Assembly (NCBI GenBank): GCA_018257865.1
Contig: JAEUBA010000257.1
Location: forward strand, 1-15,659
Direction: 5' to 3'
Origin: Stereocaulon alpinum
Lineage: Eukaryota > Ascomycota > Lecanoromycetes > Lecanorales > Stereocaulaceae
DNA length: 15,659 nucleotides
The notes below the pieces were generated by a model. It was not told the origin of the DNA. It did no database searches and saw nothing but the letters and a program-made list of their open reading frames with translations. The position numbers and the translations under genes were made by a program. The first letter of the stretch is position 1, and each line of letters starts with the position of its first letter. This document shows positions 1 through 10,060 of the stretch, one piece after another.

Positions 1-787
1 CCTAACCCTATTACTAGAAAAGGAAGAATAGGCCCTATAGGAGCTTAAGGCGAAGGATTAGGATTAAGTAGTAATAGTAATAAGGAGGAAGGTATATTAG
101 TATAACCTAAAAACGGATATTAAAGAGTATTAAGATATAGGTATCCTAGCTAAAAAGATATAAGGCTAGGTAATAGCGAAGTAGATTAAGTAGTAGGAGG
201 TATATAAGGATACTATCCCTAAGTACTCTTATATACCTATATAGAATAAACTGTTATTTAGAGAAAGGTATAACTACTACCTAAAGCTTAGGAAGGTAGA
301 AAGCTCGATAGCAGTCTAACTCTAAAGTAGGAAGAATAGGTTTAACTACTTCCTTTATAAGGCGAAAGTACTAGGGGTCCGTAGTACCTACTATAGTTAT
401 AGATAGAGGAATTAGGATATAAAGTATATTCTCCTATACTACCTAAAGCTTAACGATACTTAAAGGGAGCTTATTAAAGAGGTAGAGACTTATAATATTA
501 GGATTATACTAGCTGAGGTTACTAGTATAAGAGTAGCTATAAGATAGCTAGTTAAGTTAGGATTCCTAATATAATATTAACTTACTAGGGAATAGCTCTC
601 CTAGTCTAAACTCCCTATTAGAGTAGAACCGGTAATAAAAACCCTAAAGATAAAGAAGCTTAAGTATAAGTAGAAGCTAAAGGCGGCAGAGCTACTAGAG
701 TATTATAAGGCCTATTAAGGTAATAGAGATTATTATTACCAGTGTTATAGAGCCTAGCGGTAAGGTTAGATAGGTAGAGTAGAATAA
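1..787 (+). pseudogene. LINE ORF2 C-terminus (post-RNase H zinc-binding region), pseudogene
   Basis: Read in the frame of codon 398-400 this is the C-terminal end of a fungal LINE polyprotein. Around 330-400 the frame gives KNRFNYFLYKAKVLGVRS, followed by a degraded Cys-rich motif and YILLYY, matching the family pattern in which a short zinc-binding motif (CxCG...KHILxxC) follows the RNase H domain. The younger copy at 10862 keeps C-S-C-G and LLHCPELSDTRREL at the same place, so the Tyr codons here are former Cys and His codons. Many in-frame TAG/TAA codons replace Gln and Trp. The likely native stop is the double TAA at 785-790, present in both copies. The upstream part (1-300) should be the end of RNase H but is too degraded to prove. 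No product is possible. Confidence 0.7.
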
Positions 788-938
788 TAAGTAAGCTAAT
801 AAGCGAAAGTTTTTAGCTAGAAGGGGCGACTCTAGAAAGGTTTCTTTTACGTCTAGAGGGCCTTTAACCCCCCTAGATTTCCTAATAATATAAGAGAACA
901 CCCTTATTAGTATATATAGATACTAGAATAGGCGTATA

Positions 939-954
939 AATCAATCAATTAATT
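939..954 (+). repeat. AATC simple-repeat tail of LINE copy 1
   Basis: AATCAATCAATTAATT follows the conserved motif ending GGCGTATAAA. The same tail is AATCAATCAATCAAT after copy 2 and the reverse complement GATTGATTGATTGATT at 15539-15554. Such tails are where target-primed reverse transcription of a LINE starts. Confidence 0.8.
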
Positions 955-2220
955 AAAGGTGTTATCTACTACCTATCTATCTTTCTAGCTAAGGGGATAG
1001 ACTCTTAAAGCCTTTAGCTAAGCCCCTACCTTAAGTCTAATAGGTATCTATTATTCCTTAGGAATATTAGCAGTCTTCCCTAAATCTGTAAATATATCCT
1101 TAAAGCTGGATATAAGACCTGCTAGAGTAGTAACGGCGTTATAATCGCCGTAGATAGTAACGCTATTAGGTAGTAGATATTCCTTAGAAGGGTCTATCCG
1201 CGTAGTAGATAACGCTAAAGGGGAGGTCTTAAAGGCTAAATTAGACTAGTCTAGTATACGCTATCCGTAGGTAGTAAGAGATTCCGCTTTAGGCGAAACT
1301 ATATAGCAGCTATAGCTATTATACTCTACTATAGTACCTAGCCTAGTATACTTTAAGAGTTTAATAGGATAAGGGGTAGTATTTTTAACCTTAACGAATA
1401 ATATTATAGAATCGACGACGTATATATAGACGCCTCCTTAATATCTGAGCCTATAATAGGATTAGGGCTCGAAGAGGAAGTCTTAGTTATTAGGAATTAA
1501 GCTATAGTATATAATAGGGATATCTATAACAGAGTTCGGAGCTATAGTATATATATAATAGGTTTTAATAACTTAATATAGTTAAGAGTATAGCTTCGCT
1601 ACGTAGTAGATTAGAATTCTAATATTATTATATTAAGTAATTATTACCTTCTACTTTCCTAGATCTAGTAGAATACTATAAGTCTTAAGTACCCTAGTAT
1701 CTATAAGTATATTAGCCTTTAGATTATCCGTAATATATACTTCTATAGTAAGTTTCGCTATAGTAGGACCCTAGCTATTAATACCCTTAATATATAGGTT
1801 AAGATTAAGGAACTCTAATACTACTAAGACCTTATTACTAAAGCTACGTACTAAGATATAAGATACTATACGTTTAACCTTTACCTTAAAGTCTAGTATA
1901 TATTAGCGGAGGAATTCGCGGTCCCTAAGGGTAATAGGGTAGCTGGAATTAAGGTAAATACTTAGCTTAGGGCTATTCGGGCTAAAGCTAATATTAGAGG
2001 TAGTATATTTAGAACTGCGGAAGGTATATCCTAACGGATAGTCCTAAGACGGTAATACGGAAGATTCTATAACGCGTAGTATAGATAGCTTCGGGTATTT
2101 AGACGTAAGGTTTATTAAAGTAGGTTCTGAGCCTACGGTAGAAAACTGCAGGTAATAAGTAGTAGATTCTAGAAATAGTTTTAGGCTAGTAGTAATAAGC
2201 TCCGTCTTAGTAACCTTCTA

Positions 2221-2295
2221 GTATTAATTACGGAGGTGTAAGAATAACGTATTACGAGAACTAAAAGTAGCCTAATAGCGTTTATAATAGTAGTA
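2221..2295 (-). other. C2H2 zinc-finger segment at the end of gag
   Basis: The minus-strand frame reads V-YYYY-KRYQATFSSRNTLFLHLRNQY. The first and fourth Tyr (TAC 2293-2295, TAT 2284-2286) are one G to A step from Cys, and the last Tyr (2221-2223) is one C to T step from His. This rebuilds a Cx2C...Hx4H spacing around an intact F-S-S-x-N-x-L-x-x-H core. A C2H2 finger of this kind between gag and protease is known to me from some fungal gypsy elements; the match here is by eye. Confidence 0.6.
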
Positions 2296-3595
2296 GACCC
2301 CTACTAAAGTAGTAACGAAATTAACGTCTATATCCTCTAGGCTAGTATACTTATTAGGTACTTCTAAATAGAATATATACTATTCGCTATCTAGGGTACT
2401 AGCCTTATTCTCCTCTATCTTACCGTAGTAGCCCTAATCTTCCTTATACTAATTATATTCCTTATTCTCTTCCGTTACTATAGTATAGTATACCCTCTAG
2501 GGTTAAGGTAGCTAATTTCCGTTTTAACGAAAAGGCGGGGTATTATTACGGTAAGGTAGAGTATTACTATATTAGCGAGAACCTAACCCGTTTTACTAGA
2601 GGGTAGGCCCTACTATAATTTAGCGAGGTTAAGGAGGAGCGGGGAGCTATAGCTACTACTATAGGCGAGGCTGATTAGTCTAATAGCTTTAATAGCTTTA
2701 ATAGCCTTACCCTTATACTAGTACTAGGTTACCGTAGGACTAATTTTCTTAATAGCGTTACTAGTACTAGGGGTTATAAGTATTATTCTAATAGTAGGAG
2801 GGTATAAATAGCTGCTGCGGTCTATAGTTCTAGTTACTAGAACTAAAAGACCTAAACGACGAAACCCTTAGGTTACTATACTAACCGGTGTTATTACTTC
2901 GCTAAGAAGGGCCTTACGGAAGGCTTTAGCTACTAGGAGCCGTAGTACTACTATTTAGGCGTATTTATATAGCCTTCTACTACTACTAATACTTACAGTA
3001 GTCTATAGATACGAGGAACTGATTAAGGGTAGTATTAATATTAGGAGGATTAATATTAGACTAGAATTCTACGTCTAGGCCGTTCTAAATAATATTAAGC
3101 TAGTTATAGACTATATTAAGTTTCGCTATATATATAGCGCGGATAATAGCTATAGTATATTCCCTAGGTTCTCTATATCGTACTACGTTATTAATAGTAT
3201 ACCTTTCCTTTAATAGTTATACTATACTAATACTCTTCGGAGGTCTGAACTATTTTATTAAGAAAGAAACCTACTCTTCTAGCTTATTTCCGTACGTTAG
3301 GAGACGCTTCTCTATATTAGTAAGCTAGGACGTATACTACTTAAGTACCTCCCCGCAAAGATATAATTAGAGGTTAGTATAGATAAGCTCCGTTCCCTTA
3401 GTACGTATTATATCCTTAATTCTATTAATAAAGATAATAACGTCGCGAAAAAATATTTCCCTATTAGTATACTCTATACTAAGTCCTATATCCGAAGACT
3501 TATTATTATAAAATAGATTAAAAAAGCTGATGTCTCTAGGGCTAAAGCGGGGACTTTAGGGGCTATTATTATTAGACTCCCCTATAAGTCTAGGT

Positions 3596-3651
3596 ACCCC
3601 TAGGGGTCCTTAGGGCCTAGGAGGGCCTTAAGGGAGTTAATTCTCCCTTAA
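3596..3651. repeat. Palindrome cluster inside gag
   Basis: ACCCCTAGGGGT (3596-3607) is a perfect 12-bp palindrome. TTAAGGGAG (3628-3636) and CTCCCTTAA (3643-3651) form a 9-bp stem around a 6-nt loop. Both lie in the Pro/Gly-rich stretch of the minus-strand gag frame, so repetitive Pro/Gly codons explain them at least in part. No regulatory role is claimed. Confidence 0.5.
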
Positions 3652-4954
3652 AAAGCGGGAGATAGTATTTGTGATTATTGCCTTAATATTGATATTACTT
3701 AGTATCTATTACCTACTGCTATTACCTACAGCACCGGAATCCGCTATATTATAATATATCTCCTCAGTAGCTTAAGATACTACTTAAGAAGTAGTAGGAG
3801 GTATCTTGTTATCTAATTACTAAGATAAATTACTAGTTGGTGGCGTAACTATACTCTATTAGAGGTAGTATTTAAAGGCCTTAACGTCTATCCGTAATAC
3901 TATTTTATCGACTGCCTAGTTATCTAGCTAGGCTACCTAAGGAGTAAAGCCTAAGTCTACGGAAGCCTCTTATAAAGCTAACCTAGTATAGGTTATCTAT
4001 ACTAATAGTTCTTATAAACGGACTTATTCTAGCTGAGGGTATACGGTAGTAATACTCCTAATAGTAGAATAGGTACTCTATAAGATAACGTTATAGTAGG
4101 CGTATCCGCTCTCTAAGAATAAGCAGAGTTAGTATACCTTAATAATAATACTACGGGGTAAGTCCTATATTAGAGGCGGTAATAATAATAAAGAAGCCAG
4201 CTTAGCTATTTCCTTCTACTAAAATAATAAAAGAAGTATAATATAAGAGTATATAAGTAGGAAGTAATTAATAGGTTCCGGAAGGCTTTTATAATAAGTA
4301 GTAAGGTAAGGAGGTTCCCTTATAAAAGTAGGAATTTATTAGGAAAATAAGGTAGGAGGTGCCTACCTTCCGTTCTACGGTTAAGATATACTAAGCGTTC
4401 TTTCCTAATTCGGTAACTTATATAGTATAATAAGGTGAGGCCTAAAAGGCCTAGTAGGCTAGCTGTGGCGTAGTAGAAGCTGTAGATATAGTATTCCTTT
4501 TATACCTATCTAGTATTAGGGCTCTGCGGGTCGGCTAGACGGTTATTGTTACGTCGTAATAAGGTTAGAGTAGTAAAATTACGGGTATAGATATAGCAGC
4601 GTCGACTTACTTATAGACCTACTAGTAGAAGGCGTTAATAGGAGGTAGGGCCCTGCTAAAGGCTTTAATAAGGAAGTAAGGTAGGTGCGGAAGCGTCTTA
4701 TAAGGGCTGTTAGGGTCTTCGCGAACTAAGCTCTAAAGCTCTAGAGCTCCGGAGCTTCTAACGGAAGAAAGGGCGGAGGTAGGCTAGATTTAGTACTATA
4801 AAGACAGCTATTAGTGTATAAGACGATCGAATAGTATCTCTATATATTAGTTTTAGCTACTAGAGCCGTTACTACTATTATTATAGCCTAATTCTATAAG
4901 AGTATAAGATAGTTCTATTCTTATCTAGCTATTATACTACTTCTATTAGGTACT

Positions 4955-4986
4955 AAGCTCTTAGTGCAAGCCAAGAGCTTAGCACT
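4955..4986. repeat. Inverted repeats near the gag start
   Basis: AAGCTCTT (4955-4962) pairs with AAGAGCTT (4973-4980), and TAGTGC (4962-4967) pairs with GCACTA (4981-4986). The two possible stems overlap and are mutually exclusive. They fall in the first codons of the minus-strand gag frame, within a RIP-poor patch. Confidence 0.5.
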
Positions 4987-5045
4987 ACGGTTAGACTAAA
5001 CCATAATAAAGGAATACTATAATAGAGGAACTATAACAAGCTGGA
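4960..5045. other. RIP-poor junction patch between the two opposed gypsy halves
   Basis: In contrast to the surroundings, this patch keeps several CA/TG dinucleotides and one of the very few ATG codons of the window (minus strand, 5004-5002). On the minus strand, 5005-5045 would be the leader just upstream of gag. On the plus strand, the reverse transcriptase frame starts within or just after it (WKGRVV at 5042-5059). The junction of the two opposed halves must therefore lie in roughly 5005-5045. Sequence present in only one copy would escape RIP, which fits a novel junction. Confidence 0.55.
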
Positions 5046-8030
5046 AAGGAAGAGTCGTTATTAATATATATAGCCTAAATAAGATTACTAACTCTAATAA
5101 CTATCTAATACTATTATAGTCTAATATAATTGGTATAGTAGTAGGGTATAAGTATATTTTAATAGTTAATATAATAGGATACTTTTACTAGTTTAACGTG
5201 CGACGGTCTAATAGATATAAATTAATAGTAGTCTTATATAGAGGTTAGGAGTAGTATAATATTACCCTTATAGGCTATAAGGGCTCGCTACTATATATCT
5301 AATACTAAACTAACCGTATACTCCGCCCTTTCTATAAGTTCGCACGTATATATATTAATAATATAGTTATTTTCTTACGTACGTTAAATAATTATTTAGA
5401 ATACCTTTAGGAAATCTTCTACCTTTATAAGGTATAACGAATTATACTTAGCCTAAATAAATCCTTCCTAGGATATCCTTCGGTAAGTCTATTAAGATAA
5501 TAAGTAGATAGCCTTAGTATATTAATATTAGAGGAAAAGATTAAGGCTATCTAAGCCTTATATTTCCCCCGAACCTTATAGGACCTTAAAATTTACTTAG
5601 GTATAATAGGCTAGCTAAGATCTTCTATTAAAAATTATACCTAGCTTATAAAGCTACTATAAGAACGTAAAATACTAATAACGAAAGTATTACTAACTAA
5701 TAGGGAAGGCGAGAAGTCTAAAGGTGCTATTAAGAAGTAGTAATTTAGTTAGGCTTAGTTTACTAAGCTAATAAAGGAGGAGCTTTAAGCGTACTAAAAC
5801 CTCTAGAAGACTTTTTAGTTACTAGTCTTTCTAGTATACTTCAACCCTATACGGCCTCTATTTATAGACTTAGATATATCGAAAAGCTAGGGATTTATAG
5901 TAATAATATATTATATTAAAGGAAATCTAATATATAAGAAGCTAGTCGCCTATACTTTAGTTAAGCTAATATTATTTCTAAGTAAGCTATTAAACGAAGC
6001 GGAAAAGAATTACTAGCTAACTAAACTAGAAGTAGTAGGTATTATTTAGGTAGTAAAAAAGATTAGGTATATAATTAAGTTAAGTAAGTACCTACCTATA
6101 GTAATATATATAAATTATTTAGCTATAATACTAATCTTAAGATAAACTACCCTTACTACCTCTAGTACTAATAAGCTAAACCTTTACCTTATTAGAGCTT
6201 TATAATATCTCTCTAGTTTTAATATCGCTATCCGCTATAAGTCTAAGAAATCGAATATAGTCCCTAATACCCTCTCTCGCCTTTAGGGATATAAATAGGT
6301 CTAAGGAGGTTATCTTAGAATTCTTAATATATTATATAGCTAGCCTACTAACTTACTTAATACTAGCCTAAATCTCCCCCTATTACCTAAGATAGTCTAT
6401 TATATTACTCTTATTAAGATATTAGATAATTTTAAAGACCGCCTAAAGAAGGTATACTAAGAAGATAAATACTAGTAGAAAGTCCTAAACGTAATTAAGG
6501 TATATAATACCTTAGACCTAAGGTCGTCTAAGGATACCTCTTATAAGATAGCCTCTAAGGAAATACCTATACTACGCCCTTCGGTTCCTCCGCTTAGAGA
6601 CGAAACCTTAGGTATACGGTTTAGGAGTAGAGACGGCCTAATCTACTATATATATAGAGATAGGAGGGAACGTTTATATATCCTAGTAGCTATAGAGGGC
6701 GAAGTCTTTCGTATAGTATATAACCTTACTAACTATAGTAGTTTCTACTATATATATAATCAGCTGTCTAATTCGGTATATATTAGGTAGATAGTTAAAT
6801 AACTCTAATAGTATATCGCTTACTATCCTAATTATTAAGTCTTTTAGATAATATAGTATTCGCTATATAGTTCGCTAAACCCTATTATTATACTATCTAT
6901 ACTATTTTATACTATTACTATAGACTTTATTATTAACTTACTAAAAGTAGACGGTTTTAACGTATTATTAACTATAATATATAAGTTTACTAGAAAAGTT
7001 GTACTAGAACCTAGGAAAGATACCTAGGGATCTAAAGAATAGGCGAACGTTATAGTAACTATACTTTATAAGCGTAACTAAGGAATTCTAAGATTATTTC
7101 TAAGTAATAGGGATTCTAAATTTATATTATTATTCTAGAGGGCTATCTTTTAGAAGCTAGGTATTAAGATATTAATATTAATAGCGTATTACCCCTAGAT
7201 AGACGGATAGTCTAAAAGGACTAACTAAACGATTAAAATTATATTACGGTACTACCTTTCTAGGCTAGATACTAACTAGGTAGAGAGCCTACTATATATT
7301 AGTATAATAATAAATAACTTTATTAACTTTATAATCAGTTTCGCCCTAAACGAATTACTATATAGTTTTAAGGTAAATAATAATCTTAGTCTTCTAAAAG
7401 ACCTTCCGCTAGAAGACTATAATCGCCTTTAATAAATCTATAGGGATACTATAGATAAAGCTATAGCCTTTACGAATACTATATCTAAGAGGCGTTATAA
7501 TAAGAAGTATACTACTCTATATCTTAAGGAGGGAAGCTACGCTTACCTTAAGCTATACTATAGGTATAAGGTTCCTAGTCTTATAAATAGAAAGTTAAGC
7601 TAGTAGAGGGCTAGGCCTTTTAAAGTCTTATAGAAGGTAGGTAACCTAATATATTAGCTAGACCTACCCCCGATAATATATATCTACCTAGTTATTTCGG
7701 TAGCTTAGCTGGAGCCTTACCTATAGAACGACCCCTATAGTAGGCCTTACTTAGATAATCCTAGGCCTATTAAAACGGAAGATCTTAGCTACCCTATATT
7801 CGAGATTAAAAGTCTAGTAGATAGAAAGATCGTAAGGAACGCGCTATAGTACCTTATAAAATAAAAGGGCTAGGATTACAGCTGGAATACTTACTACCCT
7901 TTATATAAGTTAGCCCTTAAGGCGTAAGGTATAGTTAACGACTATAACGCTAATAACCCTTTTAAAGAGATAGTTAGATATTATTATTAGAGAGGGCTAG
8001 GGAATAAGCCTTAAGAGCTAAACCTATAAA
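5042..8030 (+). pseudogene. Ty3/gypsy pol (RT-RNase H-integrase-chromodomain-like), RIP pseudogene
   Basis: One plus-strand frame of about 1000 codons. It opens in reverse transcriptase with WKGRVVINIYSLNKITNS (family: KGRVVVDIRxLNKIT). The catalytic YxDD reads Y-I-N-N at 5351-5362, both Asp changed to Asn by G to A. RNase H begins at LFIDLDISKS (5858-5884). The integrase zinc region lies at about 6730-6840, and the integrase core follows: first Asp kept in TIDFIINL (6923-6925), second now Asn (7106-7108, LSNRDSKF), Glu now Lys (7214-7216, in DG-SKRTN). A GPY/F-like segment and VAQLEPY precede a chromodomain-like end (about 7790-7930: YPIFEIKSLVDRK, then a YLIK-KG-D-S-WNT pattern), as in chromoviruses that target heterochromatin. 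All stops are TAG/TAA. The N-terminal RT residues are missing; a similar stretch ends the minus-strand frame at 955. Confidence 0.85.
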
Positions 8031-8401
8031 GTACTACGCCTATTTAGGCCTAACCTCCTACCCGCTATAGGTATCTAAGGAAATACCCGCTTCTAACGGC
8101 CTAAATTCTATTTAGCTATATTAGAAGTAGTCTGCTAGTAGTACTCTACTAGTATACCGCTAAGCTAGGCGTTAAACGTAGCGTAGTTATATATTTACGT
8201 ATTTATATAGTTATATTAGCTTACTTTCCTCTAACCGGACGTATTTATATTACGCCCTAAATATTACTTTCTATAGAGTTTACTAGTTTACCTTATATCC
8301 TTTACTACTAAGTTTTTATTATATCCTTTCTACCTTAGTACTACCTTTCTAAAGTTTATCCTACTACTTACGTCGTCCTCTAGTACTACTCACTCGTCGT
8401 T
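8031..8401. other. Gene-free stretch after gypsy pol; possible 3' UTR/LTR remnant
   Basis: After the chromodomain-like end, no conserved protein motif is visible. The pol frame continues without frame loss but with ordinary-looking, unrecognisable sequence. A 3' LTR would be expected here, but without the 5' LTR in the window it cannot be delimited. A Helitron-style 5' start motif TCTACTA occurs at 8145-8151 but is preceded by C, not the expected A. I see nothing else to annotate. Confidence 0.35.
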
Positions 8402-9033
8402 TTTAATAAGGTTATTAGTATATCGCGAAAATCCGTACAGTTCTTATAGAAAGAAGGTAATAGTAATAGTAAGAAGGATAACGTATACCCTAAACTATAT
8501 AATAAGCTAGTATATAAGCTAGTTAATAGGGATAAAGATATATACCCTCTAAAATACGTTAAGCTATTATTAATATAGGTTTTTTAAATAGTACGTTACC
8601 CGTTTATCTTATAGGAAGTAAGGTACTAGAGATAGCTAATTATCTTTCTTAGTAAGGATCCCCTAAGGGTAATATAGGGTAATAAAGGCTTAGTACTAAA
8701 GGTTTAGTTAAATATACGTTAAGTTTAGGTCTACTTAATAGTATTCGGAAAATACTAGCTATATAGCGAAGAAGGAGCTAGGTATTTTAATATTAACTAA
8801 AGTAACTTTATTAATAGTATAGGTATAAATACTACGTATAATATTCGAGAGGGGGCTATATATATTATATAGGGGCTAAGTAGTACTACTATTATTATTA
8901 ATATTCCTCCTCCTAGTAAGGCTAGTACTAAGCCTAAGCTACCTAGGATTAATATAGGAAAGAAGTCTAAGATATAAGTCTATCCTAAGAGACTTACTAA
9001 AGAGCTAGAGGTAGCTAAGTAGGAATAGCCTAA

Positions 9034-9188
9034 GATAACTAGGCCGAATAGGGAAGCTAAACGTCCTAAGATAACTAAGACTAAGGTAGCTCAGCTAAAG
9101 GCTAACGCCGTTTAAGAGGAGATAACTAGGCTGAAGGAAGCTAAACGTCCTAAGACTACTAAGACTACGGTAGCTAAACCGAAGGCGG
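9034..9188 (+). repeat. Two tandem copies of a basic EAKRPK repeat
   Basis: GATAACTAGGC starts both unit 1 (9034-9108) and unit 2 (9121-9188). Each continues with GAAGCTAAACGTCCTAAGA, coding EAKRPK, then Thr/Lys-rich codons. Differences between units are scattered and not only RIP-type, so this looks like an old protein-level duplication. Confidence 0.65.
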
Positions 9189-9830
9189 GTAATAAGAAAA
9201 GGTAGAAAGTTAATAATACTAAACCTAAAACCCTTAGTAAGAAAGCTAGGCCTAAAACCCCTACTAATAAGCCTAAGCTTACGTAAGATCTAGTTAACTT
9301 AGCTAGTAGGGGGAGGTACTTCGCCTTAGATAAAGAGATTAAGATAACTATAACTATAGCTAAATACTATACCTATAATAACCTTAAGTAGGTATAAGGG
9401 AAAGTAGTCCTACTCGCTATAGCCTTATATAGTATATAGATTTTACTTTAAGCCTATAATAAATATATAATTAAGTAGTTAGTAATAAATTATTTATAGA
9501 TTAAGTAGGCGCTAGAGGATATTATTAAGTTTTAGACCTATATAGCTAAACTCTCTAATAATAGGGAGTTTAATAATACCCTACTTATAAAAGCTAACGC
9601 TGTATTTAATAAGATTACTAAAGCTTTCCTATCTATAGACTATATTACACGCGACGACTTTAAGGAATAGCGGAGTATAGTACTAAAGAGACTTAAGAAG
9701 CTTAGTAAGGAGGATAATAAGGTAGTCGACTACTACGGTAATATTATAGACGAATAAATATAATATTAGCCGGCGCTTTAATTTTCTAAGTAGCGGTTAA
9801 TAGCTATAGCGAGATTATAGAGGAGTAGGG

Positions 9831-10060
9831 TAGTTTTTATAGTTAATAGCGTAGGCGCTGTGTTTCTTTTCTACGTAGGGGACTCTAATATAGTCTTACG
9901 GCTAGGTACGGCTAAGGCGGTATATACGCTAAGGCACCGCCTTAGCGGAACTTTATAGTTAGGCCCTTCGGGCACTTAGAAGACATTATTAGTCTATACT
10001 ACTATATATTAATAGAAGTCCTTTAACACGTACCGTGCCACTGCCTACCTACTATATTAA
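9831..10060. other. RIP-poor island with stem-loops upstream of the helicase domain
   Basis: CA, TG and CpG are clearly more frequent here than in the flanks. CGCTAAGGC (9927-9935) and GCCTTAGCG (9939-9947) form a 9-bp stem with loop ACC. CTAAGGCGGT (9912-9921) can alternatively pair with ACCGCCTTAG (9936-9945). GCTAAGGC is directly repeated (9911-9918, 9928-9935). GCCC/GGGC (9963-9973) makes a small further hairpin. The helicase frame stays open across the island apart from TAG/TAA, so it may simply be coding DNA that escaped RIP, or a short inserted or single-copy piece. Confidence 0.45.

Larger units (their letters stand above)
1..954 (+). mobile_element. LINE (Tad-like non-LTR retrotransposon) copy 1, 3' part, RIP-degraded
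   Basis: The stretch from about 385 to 950 aligns base for base with 10862-11427, and its last ~60 bp also match 12400-12460 and the reverse complement of 15540-15610, so four copies of one 3' end lie in this window. Order: end of ORF2 (to about 787), a 3' UTR of roughly 150 bp, then a short AATC repeat tail ending at about 954. A simple-repeat tail instead of LTRs is typical of LINEs. Directly after the tail, the minus-strand gypsy frame resumes in mid-protein (Thr-Phe-Asn codons at 952-960), so the LINE is inserted in that element. The 5' part and left target-site duplication lie outside the window. Family assignment is inferred from the encoded C-terminus. Confidence 0.8.
952..5004 (-). 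pseudogene. Ty3/gypsy gag-protease-RT(N-terminus) polyprotein, RIP pseudogene
   Basis: One minus-strand frame of about 1350 codons stays in phase the whole way, broken almost only by TAG/TAA at Gln/Trp positions. A surviving ATG at 5004-5002 begins MVQSNRSAKLLACTKSL and is the probable start. In order: a Pro/Gln-rich N-terminus; a capsid-like middle (about 3000-4000); a Gln/Pro/Tyr-rich linker (2500-2950); a C2H2 finger (2221-2295) in which both Cys codons now read Tyr, followed by TFSSRNTLFLHLRN; a protease-like segment with LIDTR at about 1693-1707, where one G to A change turns the expected D-T-G into D-T-R; then TRLGTIVEYNSYSCY, FKDIFTDLGKT and RVYPLS, the usual run-up to gypsy reverse transcriptase. 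It stops in VVDNTFN, where LINE copy 1 is inserted. The product would have packaged and matured retrotransposon particles; it cannot be made now. Confidence 0.8.
952..8401. mobile_element. Ty3/gypsy retrotransposon remains, 5' half inverted relative to 3' half
   Basis: The minus strand from 5004 to 952 encodes gag, protease and the start of reverse transcriptase. The plus strand from about 5042 encodes the rest of reverse transcriptase through integrase and a chromodomain-like tail. Together they make almost one complete Ty3/gypsy coding capacity; only about 30 residues between the two parts are not seen. No LTR pair could be recognised: the left end is covered by the LINE, and the right flank (8031-8401) has no partner in the window. 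An inversion within one element and a head-to-head pair of two truncated elements are both possible (see findings). The right boundary is not defined. Confidence 0.65.

Noticed and set aside
1..12. CCTAACCCTA at the left edge as a telomeric repeat
   Set aside because: It is less than two CCCTAA units, not tandem beyond that, and lies inside the degraded LINE ORF2 frame.
695..901. The minus-strand 68-codon open frame as a real gene
   Set aside because: It starts with GTG, which is not a normal start in fungi, lies antisense to the LINE ORF2 end and 3' UTR, and recurs only because the LINE recurs.
3596..3651. Palindromes as a regulatory site
   Set aside because: They lie in a Pro/Gly-rich coding stretch of gag, whose repetitive codons produce such symmetry.
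9927..9973. Stem-loops at 9927-9973 as a Helitron 3' end or transcription terminator
   Set aside because: No CTRR-T follows at the proper distance, the helicase domain lies downstream on the same strand, and the frame runs through it; the hairpin at 12159 fits far better.
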